Positions 11,602-23,565 of a DNA stretch of 64,000 nucleotides are shown here, piece by piece; the stretch's first letter is position 1, and every line of letters begins with the position of its first letter. A model generated the notes under the pieces. It worked only from the letters and a program-made list of their open reading frames with translations. It was not told the DNA's origin and ran no database searches. The position numbers and the translations under genes were made by a program. The DNA comes from Allodiplogaster sudhausi (Eukaryota; Nematoda; Chromadorea; Rhabditida; Diplogasteridae), in assembly GCA_945643635.1 (NCBI GenBank), contig CALZFC010000043.1, positions 3,281,501-3,345,500 on the forward strand, read 5' to 3'.

Positions 11602-13716
11602 TGAGGGAGAGAAGAGGAGAAGAGTGGGAATCGTTGCATTCAGCCATGGATGTCCTTGATCTTCTGCTCAAGACTCATGCGTATGAAGACGGTTCAACCG
11701 TGGGGAACATGCACATCCGAGAGGGGGTCATCTTGCGCAAGGATCGCTCTGTCAGTTGTCAACTCTTTGGACAATCTCTGCCGCTAAATGAATTTGAAGC
11801 TGTCTGGGGACAGTCTCTTTGTTTTCCTCCGATGCCATTGTTAATCTTGTGGACTACCTCCTTTCCGTTTTTGTGTGGAGGGAGACTCGTTGAGCTCTCA
11901 CTCCACTTTGTATTCCCGCATCACTTGGAATCCTCTTCTGATTCCTCCTATGGTCTACTATTTGGTAGCTGAAAATGAGGTTATTTTTGCTGGGAAGTAG
12001 TCTTTGTCGATGGATGCTGCTTCTTGAATTGTGAGTACTCCTATCCTTTTTACTGACGGGTTGTTGATGCCATCAGCCAATAAGACCTTGCGGACGCTGT
12101 TTAATCATAGTTTCGGTAACAAAATGCTTATTTGTTTCCTCCCCATTTCTACCTTTAGAAAAGACATGACGATAGATTTTCTGACGTTCTCTAAGCTACT
12201 CTAAACTTTCCGTTGTGTGGCTAAGCGAGCATCTCTTCCCCCTCATGTTGATGGTTCCCGGAGGGTTGTCCTGCTTGGCATCTTAGCATCGCGGCTTCTG
12301 TCACAAACTGAATGGCTTCAGAAGAAGGGAGAAGAGAAAAGGAAGTAAGATGAGAGATGAGTAGTATTAGAACATGGCAAGGGACATGTTTCAAACCCGT
12401 GTTATAGCCATTTTCTGTTGTGTTCAACCGAGCCTTGCTTTTCTTGCTAATCTCTCTAAAGCTGCAGAGCCCTCCCTCCATACTCGAGGAAGTAGCTAAT
12501 TAAATGTTTCATATTTGTATATTTGCTCTGTAATGCAGGACATGGTTTAAGGCGCCTCCCAGATTCTGAAACGAAGTTGATGCCCGTTTTGGAAACAATT
12601 TCACTCTAGATTGGTCAGATGTATGTGAAGAAGAGTGCTATTGCCCAAATGCTAATAGGAATGATGGATCAGGTGGTTGTGATTTCGAAAGGTTCTCTTT
12701 CATTTGTAACTGCGCTTAAAATTTGAGAGTTGAGTGGTGGCTGTACAGCCTTTCAATCAAACTGATGTGATATGATATGAGTGAAGGAAGTATGGAGAGT
12801 CCTCTGACGAGATTCCTGTCTTCGTTGAGTTAGAAGGAGCTTCTGCTGGGGTGTGGCAGAGAAGCTCATTTCCGTCCCTGCGCAGCGCTACAAAGTGCTC
12901 GTGACTTCACATTTTCTCGGAGCTGTTATCGTTGACATGATAGACATTTCGCTACCATGGTGTTGATTCTCTCTCTCTCTCTCTCTATTTGTCTGTTTCT
13001 CGCATTCATCCATTCTCAAAGTACGTCGGCTTTGATGTGCTCAGTCGGAAATAGTAGGCAGTCTTTGTCTTGTTTATTCCCAGGATTCAATTATAACTAA
13101 TACTCTGACGGTGTTACGGTCTTGTTCTCCTTTGAGGGTCAGCGAAAGAACTGATATTGATACGTCGATTATATCAAAGGGAAATATCGTGACTATCTGC
13201 GGTATGAGTGCACCGAGCCAAGAATAGTTCGTTCATTTCCTAGAGAGGTCACTAGGGGAGCTAAAATTGCGAACCCTGACTTAGCAAATTAGTTAGCGCG
13301 GAGTGTAAAATCTTCGCAAATGTTACTCTCTTACTCTATCTCTCTCTCGCTATCGCTCTCTCTCTCTCTCTCTCTGTCTCTGTCGCTCTCACCCTCTCTT
13401 TCTCTCTTCCTCTTCCTCCCTGATTCATATCATCATCTCTCCAATGCGTCCTCATCCCTCAATAGGAATTAGTCTGAATCTTCAGCTATGATGCCATGAA
13501 CTTTCTGGGGAAATTGTTAACAAATAGAATACTGTTGTGCGCGAACTTATTTTTAGCTTCCCTCTTTGATGTAACCAAAAAAATCTTAAGCCGACTATTT
13601 TGCCAAAGCGACCATTGTGCAGAAAATAAATTGAGATTTTACTTATAGATTCATGTTCAACCTTTCACTTTTTCTTATTTATCTCTCTTCCCTTTATATC
13701 CTCTCTCCAATTTCAG
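11602..13716. other. Mostly non-coding; one ORF of uncertain status
   Basis: A plus-strand open frame runs to 11972 and includes MDVLDLLLKTHAYEDG from 11646, which looks protein-like. It has no clear splice partners and overlaps the expected 3' UTR of the F-box gene, so I do not call it. The rest is AT-rich or CT-rich. Upstream exons of the terminal exon at 13717 should lie here but were not identified. Confidence 0.4.
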
Positions 13717-14118
13717 GTCGAGGATATCTTCTCATCTCTGACGCGAGAGGGCACTTCCATCCAAGCGTACCACCCGGTCTCCTGCCGGCCTGCCCGTCCT
13801 GATCCTTCGGACAAGTTCTCAGTCAACAAAAACCACCCACAGTCCCCAGGCTATGGCAGCCACTCCTACGGAGGTCTCTCCCCCTTTTCGGCCCCTTTCA
13901 TCCCATACCAGGCTCCGCCCAATCTCAGCCCATGCAGTGCCCCGCCTTCTTCCTTTGACTTCCCACCCCCTCAGCTGCCGCCATCACCAGATGCGTCATT
14001 CTCATTCGCTGCGTTTAACAAAGCGGTTGGCTCCAAGCCGCTCTCTCAGACCCCTCACCACTCTGGGTCGTCCCATTCTCTTCACCGCCTTGCTCCCCTG
14101 GCGCCGCGCAACTTCTAG
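13717..14118 (+). CDS. Terminal exon of an unrecognised Pro/Ser-rich protein
   Basis: The exon follows CCAATTTCAG and is open in phase 0 for 133 codons to the TAG at 14116-14118. It begins VEDIFSSLTREGTSIQAYHP and then becomes low complexity, rich in Pro, Ser, Gly, Tyr and Phe (for example SPFSAPFIPYQAPPNLSP). This looks like an intrinsically disordered C-terminus. No partner exon with a matching phase was found upstream. It does not join in frame to the last exon of the F-box gene. Confidence 0.45.
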   Translation, partial: VEDIFSSLTREGTSIQAYHPVSCRPARPDPSDKFSVNKNHPQSPGYGSHSYGGLSPFSAPFIPYQAPPNLSPCSAPPSSFDFPPPQLPPSPDASFSFAAFNKAVGSKPLSQTPHHSGSSHSLHRLAPLAPRNF

Positions 14119-15687
14119 GATCTCCCGATTAAGTCTCCTGAGACCTAATTGGGACAAGCGCGCATTTTCACTATTTAGCTATTTTGCTACTCCGCACTCA
14201 CTATACATTTGTATTTTGAAGCATATCAGACTTTGTATTATTGTGGTTATTGTCGACCCTGAATCTTTACGCTGGTTTCAGCTACTTGCTTCCATGTTTT
14301 GATGATTGTTACGCGTATTCGCGCTCACTTTTAATTCTTGTTGTTTGTCCAGGTTTCTTGTCTGACTGTCACTCTCACTTAACTGTTACTACTCAGTTCT
14401 TTTCTAAACCTAACTTTTCAAACCTTACCTCCAAATTTTTTTTCGTTTTAAGTAATGGTTCCTTAACTAGCTGTTAGTTTTGAAGCGTTTGATGCGACTT
14501 CACCCTCTCATAACTAAATATTGGGGCACATTTTACATCATACCGGTCAGCTTCCGTTTGTTGATCACATGTACTTCTCCCTCTCAGTCTGTGCCTTGCA
14601 TTCTACTTGGTCCCTCAGGGGGATGCCCTCTTCTTCCATCATGACTACTCTTCTTACAGTAATCCTCACATTCTATGATATCGGCCATTGCTGTTTTTCT
14701 GAGCTGACCTGTCTTCGTTTCCACTTGAGAGCCTGATTTTCTCACAGTCACGGCGTTGTTTGATTTCATTTGTCACGAGCTGCGGTTTGAATAACATCTC
14801 ATTTATCATCTGGTCTCTAACCGAGATTCCTTCTTCCCCCTCCGTATCCTCTCTCTCAATATCTATTTTCTATTGCTCAGCTTTTTAATTTACACGTTTT
14901 AATATGACATTGTTTCAATGCGGAATAAAGATAAAGCTTCGGGAGCTTTTCTTTCTCTTTGTGAGAAAAGTGGGTTTCGAAGGTCGAGGGAGGAGTCTGC
15001 TTCATTGATGGGTCCCGTGGGGATGGCAGCTCGGCTATCCACAACTCTGTCAAGTTGCATAATGCGTGTTTAAAATGCACCCAGGGGCATATCAGAGTTC
15101 TCAGCACCCACTCAAGGAGAAGTGATGCGAGAGAATATGTATGTAGGGAGTGTACCACATTTGCCTTCCTCATTTAGTGCTACTGTTTCTATCTCTCTCT
15201 CTCACTCGCTCTCTCTTTCGCGCTCTCTCTCTCTCACTCTTTCTCTCTCTCACTCTCTCTCTCTCCCTCTCGTCTTACTTTCATCCGTTCGTTACACCAC
15301 CTTCTCATTTGAATGTGAATAGCATAATGAGTTGGTTACCAATGGGTTTGCTTCCTTCCCTCAGCCACCACCTGTCTGAACCACGCCGGTGTGTTGAATA
15401 ATGAGCCATTGCAACGTCCCTCTTGTGCCAGTCGAAGAGGAGACGGCCATGGAGGATCCTGCATTCCCTCTTCAATAGACAAGGGAGAGAAGCAGAGACG
15501 GAGGACATGAATAGGAAGGAGGATTCAACTGGGCGGGCGGCAGTGCTGATGTTACAGACATTAATGCCATGTTTCGGCGCATGATTTACCATGAAGCACT
15601 TGATGTCATCCGGTAGCAGAGAATTGCAGGAAACACTCTCAATCTGCGTCGCTCTGTCCTCCCGATCCTCTTTTTCTCAGTGTCTTC

Positions 15688-15721
<34 letters not shown>

Positions 15722-16173
15722 TCCACAAGGTGAACGAATGAGAGTAGGCAGACATCTCATCTCTAATAACGTGGAAAAGGAGCATGGTGTGACGAATTTC
15801 AGCTTGGCAGAGCGATTCATAAAAGTGAACAGGAGACACTGTTCAGAAGGGAATACGAAGAAAGAAGTCCTCCGCTTCTCCCTAATGGAGAGGGAGGAGT
15901 CCTGTTTAGAAAGATGAGATTACGACGGCTTACGTGTGCAGCAAAGCCAGCCGCCACGATATGCAAGGCCATTCATTGACTCCTCCATCGGTTCCTCCGG
16001 GAACATCAGTCATTAAGTGATGCCTCACGGCGATTGCCTCGTGAATAGTTCCCACTTATCATCGATTCTTACTCGCCTTCGTGCTCACTGAACTCGTTCT
16101 TATTCCGTGGTCGCGATTTCTTCATGCCTTTCGATCCCTTCTCGATCTCTTTCTCTATTTGGACCTCTCTCTC

Positions 16174-16224
<51 letters not shown>

Positions 16225-16328
16225 GTCGATCGCGTGCACTCGCTCTCCACCTCTCTCTCTCTTTATCTCTCTCCTTCTTCACTTCCTCGTGAAATCCCCT
16301 CTCTTCACCAGGCTCTTCCCGTCTCAAC
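14119..16328. other. Intergenic, CT-rich, no gene seen
   Basis: No exon chain was found on either strand. Simple CT repeats lie at about 15189-15273, 15693-15721 and 16163-16222. The last of these is just upstream of the start codon of the peptide gene. Confidence 0.55.
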
Positions 16329-19300
16329 ATGGTTCGCTGCCTGGTCGCGTCTCTCCTGCTGGCAGTCCTCCTCGCCGCTCAGCTTGCATCTTCCTACCAT
16401 TTGTGGTTCGATCTGCCACCCCGAGGGGTAAGCCTTTAAATATAAGAAATATCTTTTTTTCCTGGTTGTAAAGCCACTATTTTCCAAAAGAATCATCAAC
16501 AAACTATGTAACCTTCGTTCTGTTACCTATACGCTGGTATTTTTTTCGGTCGACTAACCGACAATTTCATTCTAAACGAAATACGCAAGTCATTCCGTAG
16601 GAGGTCACTGATGGCAAAGATAAACGAAAGGAGATAAGAGTGCAAGAGTGAAGAGAAGGTAAATACGGTTAATAGAGGGCAAGACGAGTGTTAGTTTAAC
16701 TAATTTCGGAGGGGAGCAAAGCGAAAACAAAGGCTCTTAGGTATTTTTCAAGGTACATACTATTTACGGTTGCCGGCAAAGGTTATTTTTCGCACTCTTT
16801 TAAAAAGAGACAAAGATGAAAGGATGAAAATGAGGTAAAAAAATTTGTTGGTCATGTAAATATATCCCAATCCAGTCAGCGCTTTGAAATCAGAAAGAGA
16901 ATCAACGTCTCTCTCCGTTCGTCCCATTTCGGGTTGGTTTTCCACATTGTCGAGAAGTGTTTCGAGAATTGAGTTTGGTAGTTATTCTTTAATTTATATT
17001 TAAAAAGTAGCCCAGCCAGGTGTTGCGGCATGAACCATGCTTTTCTTGTCCCGTAATCCCCGAGGCCACTTGGGATGGGCGCCCCTGGCTCTGCATGCTC
17101 GAGTATTTTGACGTGAACATCTTCCCATTACTGCTGACTGCGTTCCTCTCGCATGCTTCGCTATTCGACAGGACTGCCGCTTGACACTTCCTCGTATTGT
17201 GTGCTTTGCCAGCAATTACAGACATCGATGGAGAGAGAGATAGAGACAGATAGAGATAGAGATAGAGAGAGAGAGGGAGAGAGGAAGCGAGAGAAAAAGA
17301 GCGTTTAGATATTTTATGACAAGCAAATTAGAAGCCACTTCAATTTTTCGATGTTGGTAAAGAAGTGGTAATAAAATATAGTGAGTAAATGAGAGAGCGA
17401 GAGTGCGCGGGAGACAAAGAGAGAAAGCGACGATTAGTGAAAAAGCACACATTTTACGGATAAGGACCTCATAAAATATGCATGCATACATATAGGCATG
17501 TATGTACATATGTATTTATGTATATACATACCATTTAGATCATGAGTGTACTTGAAATGGGGTACTATGCAGTGAGATAGTATGTATATGGATGGATATT
17601 AATACATATGAGCGCGATTTGCGAGAGTATCAAAATGGCAGGGGACCCGGCAAAATTAGATTTCGCTCAAAAGCTCTTTATAGGTACTTTTTAACACGGC
17701 GAAACGATTGAAATGGGTCCGGGAGTCTGAAAACGCCATTTTGGCGAGTTGTGCGAGATTTATAATTCGAGAGCTCGGAGAGACATGCCGAGATGTCCTC
17801 ACATTCGCGTTCGCAGATTCGAGCACAATAAAGCAATATATATAAAATTTTTACCATAAATTGAGAAGATATTGCTTTACAACTCTGTTCAAGTATAAGT
17901 TTAAAATATTCAAATTTAGAGCCGCTGTGGCCTCTAGACTTTGGGGAGGCGTCTTTATCTTATATGTCATTTTATCACGGGTTTTCTATTTCATTTCGTA
18001 GAGCTGAAAATTATCTTTCGAGTGAGCTATAGTATGTCAGATATCGACGAGCTCTTTAATGTTTCCCAGTCTATAAACTGTTGAGTTCAGCGTCTGTGCA
18101 GCATTTCTTAGGGTTATGTTCGGGCACGTCATAATAAACGCATCTTCGGGCCTCGTCGAGATAAGCATAGAGTATTGCGAAAGTGTTTGCCTTGTAATCG
18201 TACGGTCCCAGGTTCGATTCCCGGGATAGTCCAAATGTTTTGCCTGTTAATGAAGATTTTTATTTTGCATTTAAATTGCATTTATAGCCTAAAAAATAAA
18301 TTCCCTCGGCTGCCTTTTGACAAATTGTCGATTGAGTTGCACTTTCGGCGTGGGAAGCGCCCATACAAAGTGCGCGTCGCTCCGCAGGCGCCGAACCCCG
18401 CGTATTTCAACGGTTTAAGGACAGGGAAACATTAAAGAGCTCGTCGATATCTGACATACTATAGCTCATTCGAAAGAGAATTTTCAGCTCTACTAAATGA
18501 GATAGAAAACCCCTGATAAAATGCCATATATGATAGCGGCGCCTCTCCAAAGTCTAGAAGCCACAGCGGCTCTAAATGTAAATATTTTAAAATTCTACTT
18601 GAACAGCTTTCTGAAGCAATATCTTCTCTATTTATGGCAAAAATTTCACAAATACTGCTTTATTATGCGCGAATCAGCGAACGCGAATGTGCGGACATCT
18701 CGGCTGGTCTCACCGAGCACTCGACTTTTATATCTCGCATAGCTCGCCAAAATGGCGTTTTCAGATTTCCGGACCCATTCCAATCGTTTCGTCGTGTTAA
18801 AAAGTACCTATAATGAGCTTTTGAGCGAAATCTAATTTTGCCGGGTCCCCGGCTCTTTAGATCCATTGCGATTCTCTCGCAAATCGCGTCATATGTATGT
18901 AGATATGTATGTACATACTATGTTATCATGCCATACCCGCCGCTCTTCATCGCGAGGCCAACTTGTTCCATGGAAATCATTCTCATCCCTCATGCTTGGT
19001 GGGAGAGTGAAGGGGAGAAGGAGAAGAGAATAAGACAAGAAGTGCGAACTCCGGAAAAACAACTCTACCTCTTTCATTTTTTTTTCAGCAGAATGAATAG
19101 TGAAGAGGAGTGAAGAGAGCGGAAATCGAATCAGCATCTTGACGCATCCAAGAAATCCAAAACAAGCTTCTGGATAGTCCAGAAGTAAAAAGGGAGAGAT
19201 TTGAAGGGAAAGATAAAAGTGGATGTTAATCCCCTCAATATTTGAGACTTGGATAGTTTCAGCACAGCATGATTTCACCGACTTTAAGCTCGAATACTTT

Positions 19301-19657
19301 GATTTTCCCTTAGCCAGTTAAGGATGTACGATAAGTGTGGCAGATATCTAGTTGTCAATAACATCAATATGCCGTGATTTAAACACCATGGGAAAGCGAG
19401 AGAGATGAAGCTTTCGCTTGTTAGCAGAGAACCGTGGACTCTTGAGAGAAGAGCGTAAGCTTTGTGGAGTGCGTATGATAGATATCTATAACGCTTTTTC
19501 AGATTATTTTAAGCTAAATGACGTGGAAAAACTTTTTTCTTAAATATTTAAAGGAAAGCGACCAGATCGACGACGAGGCATTCCTTCCCATGGAGAAGCG
19601 ATTCCGTGTCAAGATTCTACGCGACATGAGCAGACTCCAGCACTCACCACTCGTCTA

Positions 19658-19658
<1 letters not shown>
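16329..19658 (+). CDS. Small secreted-peptide precursor (possible neuropeptide), 67 aa, two exons
   Basis: Exon 1 (16329-16427) encodes MVRCLVASLLLAVLLAAQLA, a textbook signal peptide, followed by SSYHLWFDLPPRG. Exon 2 (19554-19658), in phase 0, encodes an acidic spacer (ESDQIDDEAFLPM), then a dibasic KR site, then FRVKILRDMSRLQHSPLV and TAG. The order signal peptide, spacer, KR and ~18-residue peptide is the usual plan of a neuropeptide or peptide-hormone precursor. No known peptide family is recognised, and no Gly for C-terminal amidation precedes the dibasic site. The donor is GTAAGC; the acceptor is ATTTAAAG, which is weak. The 3.1-kb intron is far longer than others in the window because it has taken up an inverted-repeat element. 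Confidence 0.6.
17602..18897. mobile_element. 1.3-kb inverted-repeat element with ~465-bp arms
   Basis: The left arm (about 17602-18067) and right arm (about 18424-18897) are diverged reverse complements, matching through features such as CGACGAGCTCTTTAATG and GGACCCGGCAAAATTAG. The outer ends share CGCGATTTGCGAGAG at 17613 and its complement ending at 18888. A 356-bp centre (18068-18423) carries a tRNA-like segment. No transposase frame is present, so it is non-autonomous. Because the flanks are themselves palindromic (ACATATGA/TCATATGT), a target-site duplication could not be defined. Confidence 0.75.
18160..18233 (+). pseudogene. tRNA-Thr(TGT)-like sequence inside the inverted-repeat element
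   Basis: A good B box (GGTTCGATTC at 18211-18220) sits in a T-arm-like stem and is followed by CCGGGATAGTCCA. Upstream, CTTGTAA at 18191-18197 is placed like an anticodon loop reading TGT. The acceptor stem does not pair with the 5' side and the anticodon stem is poor. This is a degenerate tRNA or a tRNA-derived SINE head, not a working tRNA gene. Confidence 0.5.
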
Positions 19659-19698
<40 letters not shown>

Positions 19699-20481
19699 TT
19701 TCTCTTTCTCTCTCCATCCTTCGCTTTCTCTCACTTGCCTTCGTCTGTCGCAACTTCTTCTTCTTCGTCATCCCTCGCCTGTCGCAGTTGCTAAATACTT
19801 TCTCAGTGCTCATCCACTCTGTGTTTTGCCCATCATATGGATGTTTATCAAGGAGGATATAAAGAGCAGTACAATGTTGGCTGTTGACTGGTCAAGGGCC
19901 TAAACATCATCTATGCTCTTGAAGTTAACATATTATCCTGATTTACTCATCATGGCAATATAGGAACAAACAAAGGAAACAGAGCAATATGTATATATGT
20001 ATATATACATATAGATAAATTGGATTACTGAATATAAACAAAATTATAGGGTTGCGAGATACATATATATAATTCCCAAAATTAAATTTTACACATATGT
20101 ACATATGCAACTTGTATTTTTAAATAGTGAGTCTTTTGTCTTTATCCGGTTGGAACCAAAAACTAAAATTTATACTTACATAATCAAATTTTATTTTGAA
20201 ATAAAACTGTCCACAGTGAGAACTGTTTAGAAAATTTCCTATACGCGCCTTCTGTTTCCAACTTCCAGTGCTAAGGAAATATCGCAAGAAAATAGCAAAC
20301 AAAGTATGCCTAATGTAAACTTGTGTTCTAAACTTGACCTCAAGCCTTACTTATGTACATTGTTGTCATTAACGGTCGGGCCATTATAAAAGCGGCTCTT
20401 TAGGCGCTCACATTGTCAGTCATTTGTTAACCTTTCGTCGATGCGAGTCGGGTGGATGCAGAAGAAAGAAGAAGACAAGAT
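19659..20481. other. Intergenic, no gene seen
   Basis: Starts with a CT run (19662-19693), then AT-rich DNA with ATATGTATATATACATATA-like runs. The TATA-like promoter of the phosphatase gene lies at its right end. Confidence 0.6.
20385..20392 (+). promoter_or_regulatory. TATA-box-like element upstream of the PP1-family gene
   Basis: TATAAAAG lies 90 bp before the ATG at 20482, a plausible distance for a core promoter with a short 5' UTR. It is assigned from sequence and spacing only. Confidence 0.4.
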
Positions 20482-21845
20482 ATGAGTGCTCCCCCTGTCC
20501 TGCCTGTCCCATCTCGTCCCCCCAGCCTCGCTCTCACTTCAGTTACCTACGATGTCAACCAGCTGGTCAACAAGGTCCTCAAGGTGGAATCCAGCTTCAC
20601 CTCCAAGGTAGATTACTATCTCTACGGTTAACTGGTGGAAAATAGCGATGATACTTTACGCATCATGTAAACATTATTCCGAATTAAAATTCGCAATATT
20701 CATAATTCACACCAATCGAAAAAGAAAATACCTGGAACGACAAGAAAAAGAAAAAAAAGTAAAGATTGTTATGGTTTGAGGTGTCGTTCGAAGAGTTGAT
20801 GACGATGTTACAAGAGGCGCGGAAAGTGTTCATGGAGCAGCCCTCCATGGTTGAAGTCGACCCTCCCATCATCGTTTGCGGAGACATCCACGGACAGGTT
20901 AGACACTTTATGTCGCGTACAAACAAATAATATTATGACTGAAAAATAAAGGTAGTACAAAAGTCTTTTCTTTCAGTTTGTGGACCTCATCCGAATCTTC
21001 GACAAAGAAGGCTTTCCGCCGAAAGTGAGAGTGTGAGCCTTAATACTAACGACACGTGAAATTAAAATTCCATAAAATGCAAATTGGAGCATTTCGAAGC
21101 AAATATAATCTTGCAGGCAAACTATCTGTTCTTGGGCGACTACGTCGACCGTGGCGAGAACAACCTCGAGACCATCGTCCTGCTCTTTTGCTACAAAATC
21201 AAGTTAGATTCCATCTTACACTTTAGCAAGAAGAAGAATAGCATCTGGATTGAAGGTACCGCGACAACTTCTTCCTGCTGCGCGGGAACCACGAGTGCTG
21301 GACGATCAACCGCGTCTATGGCTTTCTGGCAGAATGCACGAAGTGTTACAAGGAGAAGGGAGAACGTCTCTGGGGCGAGTTCCAGGTCGCACTTTTGCAA
21401 ATTTTTATTTCAGCCAAATCAAAATTGACGGAGTAGTGTTGAAGAGTGTGTTCGAATGGATGCCTCTGACGGCGACGATTGGAGGGCGCATCCTCTGCAT
21501 GCACGGCGGACTCTCGCCATTCCTCGCTCACCTCGACCAGCTACGCCAGATGCCTCGCCCACTTGTATGTCTGCTCTCTATTACCGTAATCCATTCTCTC
21601 CCCGTTGCAGGACCCGAACCCGAATATGGGGATGGCGATGGATTTGCTATGGGCAGACCCCGACCGGTGGACGCAGGGCTTCAAGCCGAATGCGCGTGGC
21701 TGCAGCTTTGTGTTTGGCGCCGACGTGGTCAAGTACATGTGCGAGAAGCTCGGGCTTGACTTCATCGTCCGCGCCCATCAGGTCTGGATGTTCTTTCCGC
21801 TCTCCTCTCTCTCTCTCTCTCACTCTCTCTCTCTCTCTCTCTCTG

Positions 21846-21903
<58 letters not shown>

Positions 21904-22218
21904 TCTCTCTCTCTCTCTTCCTCTCTTGAGGTGGTGCAAGATGGCTACGAGTTCTTCGCCGACCGCCGCATGGTGACTCTCTTCTCCGCTCCTCATTACT
22001 GTGGCCAATTCGACAACAGCGCGGCCACGATGAGGGTATGGATGGACGGTCGCTGTGTAATTGATGAGAGATGAGATCAGGTGGACGCGGACATGAAAGT
22101 GTCCTTCACGACGTACCGGCCGAGCAGCCGCCCGCTGCTGCCGCCGCCGACTTCCGTCACATCGACGTCAGCATCGCCGACTTCAGCACTTGGCTGCCGA
22201 CAAGAAACCGCCGCCTGA
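20482..22218 (+). CDS. PP1-family serine/threonine protein phosphatase, 346 aa core, nine exons
   Basis: Exons: 20482-20607, 20781-20897, 20977-21024, 21117-21202, 21256-21385, 21445-21564, 21611-21781, 21931-22035, 22081-22218. All metal-binding and catalytic motifs of the PPP family are present: GDIHG (residues 76-80), GDYVDRG (104-110), RGNHE (135-139), HGG (189-191), RAHQ (263-266) and [11 protein letters not shown]. It removes phosphate from Ser/Thr using two metal ions. The sequence departs from canonical PP1 (for example [19 protein letters not shown]), as in the expanded, often germline-biased nematode PPP families; expression here is inference. Read straight through, exon 9 stops at TGA 22216-22218. 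Another frame of the same exon joins exactly to Lys/Glu-rich exons downstream, which suggests a longer isoform. Several acceptors are unusual (TTTGAG, TTGAAG, TTGAG). A 130-bp CT tract precedes exon 8. Confidence 0.9.
21800..21926. repeat. (CT)n tract in PP1-family intron
   Basis: CT dinucleotide run filling almost the whole intron before exon 8, ending in the acceptor CTCTCTTGAG. It may double as a very long polypyrimidine tract. Confidence 0.85.
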
Positions 22219-22353
22219 GGATCCGCCTTCCACAAACGCTGAGGTTTTTTTCCCTAAGCCAATGCCTCATTATATTGGACACAAACTACATTCACTATAA
22301 TAATTAAATAAATAGGGTACTAAAGGTGTCTGTTTCTTATGAATTGCTTGCAG

Positions 22354-23565
22354 ACGAACGAAGAAGTTGGGAAGGCAAAGGGAGAAGGGAAGGAAAAGGA
22401 AATGGAGAAGGCAAAGGAGACTGAGCAATCGAAGAAATTGAAAGGAGAGAAGGCGAAAGAAGCCAAGAAGGCTGATGTATCGGAGAAGGCTAAGAAACAC
22501 GACAAGCACAAATGAGCGGCGAAGAAAGATGTCACTGCCACTATTACTCAGCTAATATTCATAATCTTTTTTTTTATTAATGGAGGCAATTTGTTGTTCA
22601 GAGGAAAAAAAATGAGTTATTAATTCGTTCCTTATGATTGGAAGAATTTGTGTTTCAGGAGAAAGCGAGGGACGACGGCAAGGGGCCGATGGAGTCGGCG
22701 GGGGAGGAGGTGAAGGCATCATTTAGAAAAGGTTGTTCAGTCAATCATTTTCAGGGAAGGAAAAGGAAGAACGGAGAAAAGCACAAAGATTCCAAGGAGC
22801 ACGTGGGAGAGGATAAGAATGAGGACAAGGACAAAAAGGTCAGGATGGAATTCATTTCGCTTGCTGTCATACCGTCAATGTTGAAAATGGAAGCGTAGAG
22901 TTGATCCCTTAAGGAAATGCCGAAGGAGGATTCGAAGTTGGTTCCGCTGAGCAAGAGAAAGACTCAGGGCAACAAGGTTAAACTGAATAGATCCGTACGC
23001 TTGATTGTTGCGATGAAAATGATATTTGTAGGAGAATTCTGCGATGTCGAGTGACTCTAAGCAATCGACGAGCGTAGCGCCTTCTAGTGTAAAGCAGGTT
23101 TGAAAAAGAACAGTCAGTCTGAAGCAAATTAGTAATGACAGCGATTCGTTGTAGAAGCAGAAAGAGGTCATTCCCGTCAAGAAGAACAAGAACAAGGTGA
23201 TTGTTTAAAGGAGACAACCCTGACAATGAGCAGATTCCCTCCATAGGAGACAAGCAAGCGAATAAAACGAATGTTAATATTCAAGCCAGTCATTCAGGAG
23301 AAACAGAAGCTCGTGCAAGAGTCCACACACTCCCATGGTAAATATTCATTTTTGAACTGCATAGATTATAATGCTTGTGTAATATTTTAAAAGTCATCAA
23401 CCTCTAAGTCGCCCGCGCCGACCGCCAGAAGCAAGAGCAAGGTTTCTTTTTTTTTATTGTCCGGCACTACCTTTTTAGGTGGGGGTGCAATAATTAGCAT
23501 AGCTGGGAAGTTCTCTTTTGTGACAGGATATCTGCAAGAAGAAGAGTAAGAAGAGCAAGAAATGA
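22354..23565 (+). CDS. Lys/Glu-rich exons, probable extended C-terminal tail of the PP1-family gene
   Basis: A series of short frames rich in Lys and Glu/Ser follows the phosphatase: 22354-22515 (TNEEVGKAKGEGKEKEMEKA..., TGA at 22513), 22659-22838, 22914-22976, 23032-23097, 23155-23196, 23247-23337, a block near 23397-23441, and 23527-23565 (DICKKKSKKSKK, TGA). Most begin after AG and end at GT in phase 0, so they can be chained. The first could splice onward from the GT at 22477 to avoid its TGA. The last two junctions do not fit phase perfectly. KEKE-type tails are disordered and often mediate binding or nuclear/chromatin targeting; the role here is unknown. A separate downstream gene is the alternative. 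Confidence 0.5.

Noticed and set aside
12824..12966. Short frame ending AVIVDMIDISLPWC near 12.9 kb
   Set aside because: Only about 45 codons, with no start, splice context or family match.
18160..18233. Functional tRNA-Thr gene
   Set aside because: The B box is good, but the acceptor and anticodon stems do not pair and it lies inside a repeated element. It was recorded as a tRNA-like pseudogene instead.
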